A stretch of DNA of 64,000 nt from Raphanus sativus (lineage: Eukaryota > Streptophyta > Magnoliopsida > Brassicales > Brassicaceae), in assembly GCF_000801105.2 (NCBI RefSeq), contig NC_079517.1:6882001-6946000 (forward strand), in the 5' to 3' direction. Shown in pieces: positions 11,819-23,297 of this stretch. The position numbers and the translations under genes were made by a program. The notes under the pieces were generated by a model. That model was given only the letters and a program-made list of their open reading frames with translations. It did not search any database and was not told where the DNA came from. Each line of letters starts with the position of its first letter. Position 1 is the stretch's first letter.

Positions 11819-14645
11819 TTAAGGCAAAAAAGAGAGAGGGATAAGATGTTGGTCACAGCTTTGACAAAGAAAAATGCGAGGAACTTCCTCATTATGTTGA
11901 ACACCAACACACCTTGTGTGTTGCCATACTTCGCAAATATCACAACAAACCATCCTCTCTCCATCTTCCTCCTTTGCTCCACACTCACACTCGATCCTCA
12001 TCTCCTTCTTCTTACTATCTTCATCATCATAATACTTCATCACTTCAATGTTCATCATCATTCCTACACTCCCATCTAACACCAATCCTTTAGTCCCATT
12101 CAATGCCATTTCATCGATACTTGTAGTCATCTCCCTTTGATTATCCACCACGACGTCTCTTAGTTCCCAGTAGATCTCTCTAAACACTCTCTCTGCCACT
12201 CTACATAGTTCACTCATTGTTGCATTTTTGTTTACCACTATGCATTCTTGTGGAGGCATCTTTATGTCATTGTTATGATGATGAGATTTCCACGCGATTG
12301 TGCAGAATATTCCTAATTTGCCACCTCCATCTAACTGAATTGTTTTCATCGACGTATCTCTGATGTAGTGATACTCTTTGATGAAGTATTTAGCGTCGAG
12401 GATTGCCCTTGAAGCCATTCCGATTTGGTTCAGTATGCCTATGGGGCCTAACACTCCCTTGTAGTCCATAAGAATGTGTCTGTAAAAGTAAACTATGTCT
12501 TTCATCACTTGACCTCTTGTGATCTTGTTATGTCCGTTCGTTGTCGTAGGCGTCTTCCCCATTTGATATTGATTTTGGAGGGTTGTGAGTTCATGGTTAT
12601 TATTTGGTAATAAATTTGATATGTCCTCCAAGCAATACTCTAGCACTTTCTTCACCGGATTTAAACTACGTCGAACCAAATAGTTTCCCACCACTTGGTT
12701 ACCGAGCGACTTCAACACGAAGTCAAGCAAACCTGTGTCCCCGATGTAGTTTCTAGCTGCGTCCCTCACTTCTTGTCTCGATATCCACCGGCATTCGACC
12801 CTTTTCAACGACTCTATAACCACTTTGATAGCCATTTGAATCCGTTTCTGAGACCATCTACAGTTGGTACTATCAATGGAGATGATTTGGTTTCGGGAGT
12901 TGTTCATATAGTTATCTCTTGGAAGACGCGAATGGAGATGAAGCATGAACATGAAGAGATCACTGAGAGTGATTAATGGCTCGGTGGATAAAGTTTGGTA
13001 CCTTGACAAGAGGATTGGAGTGTCACGGTTAAGGCTGGCTAGGTGATGGTTAAGCAAACACAAGGGTACGTTGCGGACCGACTCAAGTGCCTTCTCGTAG
13101 ATCTTTTGAGTTACTCCGTATGTCCCTGACCCGAACCGGTAACCCCAACGACCGAACCACGGCTCTCCTTTTGCCACTCCATGCAGCAGCCTTAGTTCCA
13201 TCCCTTTCTTGTGCGATGCATCATTCAAGCCTATTTTCCTATATCCAACATATATACCATTAGAAAACATACATACCATAACACAATATAATAAGATACA
13301 AACAATTCTTAGCATTTATAATGAATAAGCCAAAATTTGTGAAATTTATAACTAATAACTAAAGATAAAATATATAATCCTAAACTAAAATCCTGTCTAA
13401 GTCCCAAGTTCTATATAAAGTCGTGTTTTCTTGAATTTACAAAGTCATTATGATTGAATTGCTCTCAACCATCTAGTGAATCTTCAAACCACATGAATAC
13501 CATGAATACCGTGAATTGGTTAAAACCCCTTAATTTTATGGCAAGTAATATAATTGTGTTGAATGGTTTATACCATATAATTGTGTTGAATGGTTTATAC
13601 CATATATATAATATATATCACATGAACATTTCATATATACACGAAGATTAAAGGTGGTAAATATAATCTTAGTACGTATACCTGGCCTTTAAACCAGAGC
13701 AGAGGCGATCCCACAACTCCATGACTTGATGACCGGTCAGGTCGGCACCGGACTCGATGCCATTGATAGAGAGCAAGTGGCCAAATCCGTTGGAGTGGAA
13801 AAAGCCGTGAAGGACATGGCCCTGAAGCTCCACGAGATGAGATAGACTTTCTTTTTCCGGAGAAGCGCAGACTCCGCCTTCTAGTTTTAGAAAGGCAGCC
13901 ATTGTTTCCTTTGAGGGGATCACAAAATGGTACTTCTTGTTGCATATCATTTGGTTTCCCCAACCTATAATGTTCCATAAATAAGTGTATAATATATATT
14001 TTTGATCTATAAAATGTACATATAATTAAGGGCTCCCTATAATTAATCCATCAAAAATTGACATATGAATTTGATTTGATGAAACTTCATTTTTCTGAAC
14101 CGGTTGCGCTTTCAACACTAGAATCACCATATAGTTTTTTTCTTTATTATATTTGTTCATAAATATGCAACGAAGAATGCTTTTACTCTTTGAGCTAAAT
14201 CGTGTCAGTAGTTATTTTTATTGCTACGTTATGCTCGTTGTATCATATTTATGGATGTATCAGCATGCATATGTATATATAGATATGCAAATGTATACAT
14301 ATATAGTAAGAGAAGTGAAGAGAGAAAGAGAGAGATGACTTCACCAACATATTGGCAATGGTTGCAACGTAGGTTAAGAGAGGCTTCAATGGGCTCTTCG
14401 ACGACAAAGAGAAGAACATAGAGAGGATTTGGGTGACGATGAACCTCGAGCTGAAAGGACCAACTTCCCATGAGACCGGAGCTCTCGAAGTGACCAAACT
14501 CAAGAAGCTTCCCAAGGTTGTCTCTAAAAGACAACTGGTTCATCTCAGCTGGATGTCCTGTCTCTCCGAAAGTCTTCAGCCTAAAAACCCTACTTTCTCC
14601 TCTCTTCCTCTTCTTGGGAAGATCTGTTCGAATCAGATTCGACAT
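11819..14645 (-). CDS. MS1: MALE STERILITY 1 (MS1), PHD-finger regulator of tapetum and pollen wall
   Basis: Three exons, 14345-14645, 13682-13964 and 11819-13238, give 2,004 bp and 667 residues (Arabidopsis about 672). The phases agree at both joins (GTTG|GTTGG and AG|GAAAATAG). The start MSNLIRTDLPKKRKRGESR is almost identical to the Arabidopsis protein. The C terminus holds a PHD finger: CECGAKEEDGERMVCCDIC, then WQHTRC, then FLCQSC. MS1 is a transcriptional regulator expressed briefly in the tapetum and needed for exine formation and tapetal cell death. Intron 2 contains a 27-bp tandem duplication. The product appears intact, and confidence in the model is high. Confidence 0.96.
13552..13605. 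repeat. 27-bp tandem duplication inside MS1 intron 2
   Basis: Two exact copies of AATTGTGTTGAATGGTTTAT plus ACCATAT lie side by side at 13552 and 13579. They fall within the intron between MS1 exons 2 and 3, about 75 bases from the donor of exon 2, and do not touch the splice sites. Confidence 0.85.
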
Positions 14646-17388
14646 CGTATCGAACTTTAGTTTGATCTTGACAAGAGATACTGGTTGATTTGGATTTATA
14701 CCATGGGTTTGTTATAATTATAAAGGCCGAGAAGTGTTGAGGACGTGTGTGTGAAGGTTTAGAGATATAGTAGTCATTAAGATGATGATCACACGATTAG
14801 TGCTTTATGGTGAAAAGGAAAAGTGAGTGAGAGAAAGAGAAAGGGTAATTAAACTGTGATTTAACAATTGTTACTAATGGATTGGATGTTAGGTCTTGAT
14901 ATGTGCATGACTCTTGTATTCTTACAAACATTAACAACTGTTCTTTCTTAGACAGAATAATTAATTAAAAAACATTCGAACCCACTGTCTCAAATCTATC
15001 TTTCATAAAAATATTTATCTGAATGGACTGATAATTTAAGTAGTATCCGCCATTAAATTTAGTATAATATATATCATCCTATATATATTTGTGTGTATAC
15101 GCATGCAAAAAGATCGAGGGTGAGGAATGTCACGTGACTTGAGAACATGAGAAGATATAATAATAAAATAATGAAGACATGCATTTGAGCTTCCCACTAT
15201 TTTATAGAATCAGAGTAACTCTGTGTTCCGTCAATTTCTGTCATGAGCTACCTGCACTTACATGCATATATTATTTCTATATGTACATGCAAACACACGT
15301 GTGTATAATTGACGCTAGTCTATATATCAGATTTCGTTTCATATGCAAAGCATGCAGCGTAGCATAGAGCTACGGACTTCGGACTTTAATCGATTCTCAG
15401 TCTCATCAAATGAGGTTTGAACTGAGTGATTGGTGACGTAAATGAATGTAATTTTTGGCGCCTAGAAAACAAATAAAGCCCTATATATACCTTTCAATTC
15501 ATAGGAATCTTTTTAATTGGGCCTTATCAGAATCATGAAACCCACCAAACTGTGGGATGACTATACAACAAAAGAGATTGGTGTGTCTAAAATACAAGTA
15601 TCGATTGCTGACCACACAAAACAATATGGATAAAGAAAGTATTAGAGATCACGTTTTGTTCAACTTTATGAATAGAAAAAATATGTAAGGAAGTATTACG
15701 ACCTGATGTAGTAAGCAATATCTTTAGTTTTGAAAAGATTTTTGAAGAAATTACTTTGTGTTTGTTTGTTTGGTTTATGCGATTGAAACTGGGTACGTAG
15801 TAGACTAGCTAGTGCTGTGGTATATATAATGATAAAAATAAACTTAAACGATACGTGCTGCTTCTTTTGATAGTTGGGAAAGGAACGAAACACACGTAAT
15901 GCTGAATCCTACATTAATGTGAAAACCAACATGCATTTTCATAGTAAGTTCAGGTGAAGATCCTAAGCAAACAAAAAAAGTTTAGGTGAAGATTTTTTTT
16001 TTTAATAAGAACTCTTCGTCGTGATTTTATGGACATTTGATTTGTTAGTTCAACAACTTTGGTGACAAGTAATCAAACCTATTTATTATTTGATGGATGA
16101 TGTGTATATACATGACTATATGTCCATATACTTATCATTTAATGCTATACTTGGTACAGAAAAAGGAAAAGAAAAATGTCTTTGTTTCCATAATCTTCAT
16201 GTTAAACACGTAGTTATGTCACGAACATAACTTGCAACAACTAGTAGTTTTCTATTTATAAAATTAAATATTGCAATGGTCAAGAAATGCCAAGCTAGTA
16301 CCCATTACCCAAAACGGAATACCATCATTGTTTTGACTTTTGAAGATAATACATCCGTCGTTAATATCCATAATCCTATTTTTTAACTTCCGATTAATTA
16401 TGCATTACATAAAAATATTACATAAACGATTATATACCCGACAATTTTATCATATATGCACCATGTTGAAACTCACTTGTAATATTTTTCTCTACAATCG
16501 ACATAATTTTATTTTCTGAGATTTGAACTCTGAATCTTTTGATGTAGAAACATTAATCCATAATAGGCATAAATCCATAATCCTATTAGTTTTTTTTTGT
16601 AATCTCCTGTTGAAAAGAATTAAATATTTATGGCTTAACTTTAATACAAATAATATTTGGTTTGGTTATTTCAGTTTGTCGGTTAAATCAGATTGAAATT
16701 TTTCTACCAAATTAAATAGAAATTAATTATGGTTCAGGTCAGTTCGATTCTGATTTAATTCGGTTTCTATGATTTGTTGCCAAATTAAACCAAAATATTC
16801 AATCAGTCCGGTCACTATACCTAAAGTTTTTGAATCACGAGCTATCTTGAATTGATGAGAAAAATATCCGAGACTGATTGTCCACAGACGGAGCATAGTC
16901 TAAACAACGGAGGAAGACTTGATAATTACTCTTGCTGGATTTAACATGTGAACCTTTGGATCCAGCTGATGTAGCCGTGTTGATAAAAAAACGTGGATAT
17001 TGAGAGTGTAGAATCTCAAACGACTCGATTTGTTTCGGTTAACCGTTTGGGATATCTACATACAGATTTGTTTCGGTTAGCCGTTTGGTTTGTCCTACCG
17101 AACGACTCGAACCATAAACCGAATACAATTTACATTGTTGCCGATCGGTTTTATCTTATTAGCCGAAGCAAAACTGAATTGACAAAACTTCGTTCGACTC
17201 GGTTCGAAAATTTTGGTTTGGATTTAAAATCCCAGGTCTAAACAGAAGTATATAGAATTTCGGTTTTATGAATACATCCGTTCACTAGTTTAAAATATGT
17301 GGATGATAAAAAAAAACTATCAATATATGTGGCAATAAATCAAGAAAAGAAAATAAAAAGAAAAGAACATTCTTAGTTGGATATTATT
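14646..17388. other. MS1 upstream region and intergenic DNA
   Basis: No gene is supported in these 2.7 kb. The first few hundred bases are the MS1 promoter. Between 15080 and 15360 several CATGCA/GCATGC (RY-type) motifs cluster, along with CACGTG at 15131 (a G-box core). At 16640-17240 there is a decayed repeat rich in CGGTT and TCGGTT motifs, similar to hAT-derived repeats in this family. Confidence 0.4.
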
Positions 17389-17664
17389 TTAATTAATACT
17401 CTTTTTGCTATCGTTTCTTGTGAGAAAATCAAGCAAAACTTGGCTGTTGCATCTAGGGCATCTAGGGTTATTATCCAAAGACATGATGATGTACATGATG
17501 CAATTAGGGCAACCAACGACCACCATCGATTTAGTCACTCCTTCTCCACCTTCAGCTTCCTCCGAACACAACGATGAAGATGGGCTCTCAATTGGCAAAG
17601 ATGAATCCAATATGTCTAGTTTCAGATCAAGTTTAAGAGTACTCGCAGTTTCTTGCTGATTCAT
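17389..17664 (-). CDS. Small EAR-motif / zinc-ribbon protein (GIR-like)
   Basis: This 91-residue protein starts at ATG 17664. Residues 10-18 read LKLDLKLDI, an LxLxL EAR repression motif that in this family recruits TOPLESS co-repressors. Residues 52-72 carry CPNC and CPRC pairs separated by 13 residues, a zinc-ribbon-like arrangement. The architecture matches the GL2-INTERACTING REPRESSOR (GIR1/GIR2) group, and the position matches my memory of AT5G22270. An AG acceptor (ATGCAG) lies just upstream of the ATG, with a possible donor near 17922. A 5' untranslated intron of about 250 bases is therefore likely. Function as a transcriptional repressor is inferred from the motif. Confidence 0.8.
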   Translation of the reverse strand: MNQQETASTLKLDLKLDILDSSLPIESPSSSLCSEEAEGGEGVTKSMVVVGCPNCIMYIIMSLDNNPRCPRCNSQVLLDFLTRNDSKKSIN

Positions 17665-19200
17665 GTTTCCTGCATATATATTTTGTAGGAATCTGAATAA
17701 GAAACACACGAAAATTAAAACAAAGGTTTGCGCTAGAAAAATTTCGATAGAGATTGATATTGTTTATAAGACAATAAAATACAAGTATCTCTATCTGTCA
17801 TAAAAAGAAAACACAGTAGAATTATCAATAAAATGGTTTACTTTTCTATATATAGAAAAGCGAATGTTAAAGTAACAATATTTCAAGAACTTAACTAGGA
17901 TCTTGGTTCAAAGAAAGATTACCTTGGTTAAGACTATTGTTCTTGTTCTTGAGAGTTAAAGAAAAAGTTTGACGTCTTCATGTTATTCGTTGTTGTTATA
18001 TATAGATAAAGATGCACACACAAGAGGGGAGAGGGTTTCATTGAATTCACATTAAATTAATTAGTTTTATCTAGCTTTCACCATAAATACTCTTGAGAAG
18101 TAATTATAAAAATGAGATGTTTTGTAGCAATAAATGTGATTTGAAAATAATATGCAAAAGATTGAGTGTATGAATTGAGCTTTGGAATTGCATTTATTAC
18201 CAAATAGTATTCGGATAAATACAAACGAGATACTTTGTCCCTTTTCATAATTTTATCATGAAAACTCATCTTCAAACTGGGAGAAATTAGATAGAGAAAG
18301 TCGACCATTTATTATCAACATGAAAGGTAATAACATAGTCAAATAGGTGTTGACAAAATACAATAATAGTTACCTGGGTGGATGATACTATAAGATTTTG
18401 CCGTGGCATATGAGAACTGAAGAGAAGAAATGTTTTCACGAACAGTAATATTCAACATAAGATTTCTTAGAAATAAATAAAATCTTATATGATGATTATT
18501 CAACAAAACATTTTTAAGTAGCATATTCCATTTCTCGTTGAAAACTGATTATTTGATTAATATGATTAACAATGATGTAAATATTGACTCCAAAAAGATG
18601 ATTAGATGAATGGGCTTTAGTTGTTAAAATTGTTTGACTTTTAGAAAGCGAACAAAAATGTAGAGTGGAAAAGGATTAAAATTCATTCGGATTCGGTTTT
18701 GTTTGACTTAGAAAATTGTATGTACAGTGTGGTTGGTGAGATTTAGGCTGTGACTGAAGGAATCATGAAACGTACAAACAAAATTGCATATAGAATAGGA
18801 GATTCGTATGACATAAGATTTCCTTTGTCATCTTAGACTTTTGTTACCCTCATTCAAATTCAAAACCAAACAATAAACCAAAGCTTGAATATAAGAACGT
18901 ACTCTTGTATAGTTTATGTGTATGTTCAGCAACAGTTGCAAAAACTACTCGCAACAAAATACAACCTCCCAAGTAAAGAATCAGCAAGATTTTAACACAA
19001 TTTTACAACAGTTGCAACTTGCAATGGATGAAAGTCATGAAAATAGTCTTCCACAATATGTTACGGAGTGAGGTGTGATTTGACTAAATTATACCCCCGT
19101 CCATTTATGAAAACAACTTTTTTAAAGCGTGACCAATATTGAGTTCAGTTAACAACATCGGTTTGGTTCAAGAAAGCACGATTGCTTCTTAAAACTACTT
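17665..19200. other. Leader of the EAR protein and intergenic DNA
   Basis: The first 330 bases probably hold a 5' untranslated intron and exon of the EAR protein gene. The remainder has no gene. The Arabidopsis block has a further small gene (AT5G22280) here, and I see no trace of it. Confidence 0.45.
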
Positions 19201-20669
19201 TCATTGCGTTACTGTAGAAAAAAACAGCATTACAGTGAGAACAACTACTCCTATAATAACGTCCCATCTTGCTCGGTTCACTGTTTTGATCGAGTATAAA
19301 CCAATAAAACAACTCGACAGTGGTTCAGTGCCGCTGCTCCCTTTTCTTTTATTCTCTTGTGATAGTCTTTGCTCTAAAAATGAAGCCATCTGTCTGTCTA
19401 TCATGTTTGGTAAAGGAAGTATTCTTATCGCCATTGATGCTGATTCAAGTGTTGGCACTTCGTTTGGTGCCTTCCGCATCATCACCACTTCATCAAGATT
19501 GATGATATCGTCCCTAAGGATATCCCCATAGAAATCCTCTTCAGCTTCCACCTAAACACACACACAAAAAAAATCATCTACAAGAACCGTTGCTAATATG
19601 TTCTCAGCTAGAAACTAAATGTGAAAAAGTTACTAATATATTCTCACGTAGAAACAAATGTATATAAATGCCTAAAAAGTACATCCATATTCATCAGACA
19701 AGAAGTGGAACAAACACAAAAGGGGCAAACCTGTAGATTTTCTGGTGTTTCAGTGACATGGTTGTCCCATGATTCACCTGCAAGGTAAAAATCAACCATG
19801 CTTTCCCAATCAGACGGGCTCCCTGAATTAGCGTCACCATTTTGCAAGATCATGTGCATATCGGCTGCTAAATCTGGCTCTAGTGGTGCCTTTTGACTTG
19901 TATAAGTACGAAACTCTCTGTTCCTCCTAAGCCGGCAAACAACCAAAGCATCGTCCTACAAGATAATTAACCAACTTAAACCAAAGACCAGAATAGCTCA
20001 AGTAGCCAAAGTTAACTCATCTGTAATGGTCAACAATATTATTAAGAAAGTGTACCTTAGAATAGTGTACCATAAATACTCCTCCTTTCATGCAGTACTC
20101 GTGCATAAGCCACTCTGTTCTTTGGCCTTTTGGTGCACGACCAATATGGAACACAAGCGTCCTCTTTGTCCCAATCACTTGAGAAGAAGACTTGACATCA
20201 CGTTCTTTCCCAGTGACTTTCCAGTATCCCATCTTGGTTGTTCTCCTGTTTTGTGAACCATGTGGATACTTCTTGCCACGGGAACAAAAGAAGAACCACT
20301 CGGTATCAGATTTAACAATCGACTTATCTGGAAAGAAAATAAATCAAGATTGAATCAATAACAAGAACACAAAACAGGACACTGATTACGGATTAGAAGA
20401 GATTAATAATGGATAAAGATGAGCAAAACTTGATGTAGAAGAAGAAGAAAAAAAGTAAAGAACAAACCGGGCAAATCCCAAGGCTCGAAATTGTAGATAT
20501 CGGTTTCTGGTATAACCTCTACGGACCTCTCCAAGCCGTCCATCTTCCGCTTCAGGTAATACGAGATCAGCTCCACGTCCGTAGGCGAGAACTTGAACCC
20601 GGGAAACACCGTCGACGCTTCCACTGATGCTGCCATATCCTTAGAAACTCCCACCGCCACTGCCTCCAT
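19201..20669 (-). CDS. NAC089: NAC089, membrane-tethered NAC transcription factor
   Basis: Four exons, 20468-20669, 20056-20327, 19731-19955 and 19201-19551, total 1,050 bp and 349 residues (Arabidopsis about 340). The NAC domain starts [20 protein letters not shown] and continues through [14 protein letters not shown] and [14 protein letters not shown] to VVCRLRRN. The last exon ends in a hydrophobic segment ([16 protein letters not shown]) that anchors the protein in the ER membrane. Proteolytic release sends the factor to the nucleus, where NAC089 affects sugar responses and ER-stress cell death. The exon 2 donor used here (AAG|GTACAC) adds about ten residues relative to Arabidopsis (GVFMVHYSK). 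The upstream in-frame GTG at 20681 is not the start; ATG 20669 begins [11 protein letters not shown] as in the family. Confidence 0.94.
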
Positions 20670-23297
20670 GAAAGCCCGCACGTACCAAACATTCTGTTTA
20701 TATATTAGTTAATTATTTCTCCAACTACTCACGGGAGACTTCATTTCTTAACGACTAATCTTGGCCGGAGAGAAGAAGACAGGTTTTTCTAGTAAGAAAC
20801 AAAATTTCTGAGATTTTCAGTGTTCAGCTTTGAGGTTTTCAGTGAGTAGGACATTTGCACACACATGGGTTTTGCCCAGGTGTTGCGCGGTTATATTGCG
20901 CTATGCATGCATGTCTGATTCCATGTCACCATACCTAGCTAGTTTAAAAATTGTAGGCTTTATTTACGGTTCTCACGTCTCTCTTTTTCTTTTGTGCAAC
21001 GTTTTCATGTAGTCTCAGTTTAAGGTTTTTGATTTAGTTTACTACTACTAATACTACTACTACAAAGCCCTTGATCAGTGTCCACAAATGTTTTTCTTCT
21101 TCTGTTCAGCAAGGTGTATTGACTGTATACTGAACCAATAAGAGACACAGCAAAAGTGTCGTAATGAAGTGAATAATACCGAATATACAAAAAAAAAAAT
21201 GTATATCTTTATCCGCTGATCTGATCGGTTTTGAGAAGAACACACTTAGTACTATCGAGTAGACTGGATACTATATTGCATAATCTGAATTTGGAATATC
21301 TTTCGATTAATATTAAAAGTGTACTGATAGTTTGTTACAGTTCACCATATTAATTACTAAGCCAAAACCTAAACTGACCAAACAAAAAAAAATTTCTAAT
21401 GAGAATTGAATTCAAGACCAACGTGGATACAAACTGAACCCCTAAAAGTTACGATCAGACTAAGGCTACTACCGCTTGGTTAAAAAGGAGATTGTTTATT
21501 TTTGTTGTTAAAGAGCTGTGGAAGACATGAGAACAAAGCAAAACAGTTTCTTCTTCAGCAAGAAGCGCAAATCACCAAGCACTTTAAAACAACCTAATCC
21601 GAACACATCATATCTATCAGCATGCATCATACCGCTACCGAGATACGTGATGAAACCTCCATCCTTGTCTGATTCGCCTGATTCGCTCTTCTTAAAAAAT
21701 TAAGGAGGTGCATAGGATGAGTGAAGGAAAGAGTTATAAATAACTAAGTTGAAAAAGAACTATTAAAAAACATAATAATAATTCGAAATAAAAACACATC
21801 AAATTGTAATCCGAAATATTCACCCATGACTAACGATCTGTCCACTGACAGTTGCTATTACTAACATCAATGTCCAAACAATAGTGATTGATAGGTTCAC
21901 TGAACTTTTCAAAGTTTATAGACAAAGGAGACAACGAGATAAACCACACACACACTTGATAAGATCACACTGACAAGATTTCTACCTGTATTAGGCCAAT
22001 GTTTTTAGCATTTGACATTTTCCCTAGTGGCTTCCAGTAATGCTTTCACTCTATTGTGGCTTTGAACGGAAACAAAAACAAAAGATTGGATAATTGCAAA
22101 GGCCAGTGAATGTAATTTTTTTTTCTTAATAACTATATATAAATAATTATACTTCGTTAACTCTAAATTTACTCTGCATAACTATTTGATTTATATTTAC
22201 TCTGTTTGATCTGTTTTTTACGTTTGATGCATTTTTTCATAAGCTTTCCCATTTGAAGTATATCCAGGGTTCAACTTTAATGAATTTTTTTCTTTCTTTT
22301 TGATCATTTCATTAATTGTTGACGTAATATGGAAATTTTTTAGTTTAAAGGAGTCATATGGAAAATGATGATTTTCTTAAAAAGGAATAATATGAAAAGA
22401 AAACGGAGCAAATTGCAAATATCATAAAATTCAAGATATTTACTGCATCTGAATTCCTAAAGCCGACTTTAAAATTCATAGGATTTGAAATAACTACTAA
22501 ATGATTAATATATAAAATTATTTTGATCAATTTAGGAACCGAATACATATATAACATTTTGGAGACCATAAGTAAAAGGTTTAATCTCGATATGTAACGG
22601 TTTTTTAATAGGTTAATTGACTAATAGTTATTACCGATGGAAAATAAAATTGAGACCAAAACAAGGCTGAACCGTAACGGAGAGTTAAGACAAAATCACA
22701 TGGGAGGATGTCGCGACGCTGTCCACAAAATAATAGAGAAACCCGCTTTGTTTCATTGTTTGATTCAAAATCTTAAAAACTAATCCCTTCTTGCATCAAT
22801 TATATCTCATTATTGTTCATTGTTCATATTCTAATTGTTGTAATTATTTTCGATTTAATGTACACTGAATCGACGTTTCCCATGTGTGTATCATCAATTA
22901 TGCCAAAAAGAAAAAGTTATTGAATAATATTTCACAAATGCAAACAAGTATAGTAGTATACAATAATGTATCTTATCCTCCAACACAATCCAAATATGAT
23001 TCCATTGATATATCCTCATATTTGGCTTGTAAATTACAGCCTAGTCTAATGACTTTTCCTAAAAAAACAGACTCTTTCATGTATGAATTCGAATTGTGAC
23101 ATAATACCTGTATGATAATATCAACTAATCGGTTACAAATCTGTATATCATCAAACCGAATAACTAATAGTGTGTAAACATAAGTTTTTAGTCAAAATAA
23201 TTGCTTTCTTCAAAAATTAAATTGAATAAAATTACAAATAAGGAAATATAGTATATACATTACAAAAGTTGATACTTTTTTTTTCTTGCTCAGGTGA
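20670..23297. other. Intergenic region where NIT4 would be expected
   Basis: There are 2.6 kb without a supported gene. A 59-codon frame from ATG 21527 is not conserved as far as I can tell. In the Arabidopsis order I remember, the nitrilase gene NIT4 lies between NAC089 and the next gene. No nitrilase-like sequence is visible on either strand, so it has been lost or moved. The sequence is AT-rich and otherwise featureless. Confidence 0.45.

Noticed and set aside
13631..13978. A 115-codon minus-strand frame overlapping MS1 exon 2
   Set aside because: It is the wrong frame; the MS1 frame continues exactly from exon 1 with the expected phase and sequence.
15696..15893. A 65-codon minus-strand frame
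   Set aside because: AT-rich, no homology recognised, and no promoter or splice context beyond chance.
21518..21703. A 61-codon frame that could be a small secreted peptide gene
   Set aside because: It begins with GTG in the long form, has no signal peptide from the internal ATG, and shows no known peptide motif.
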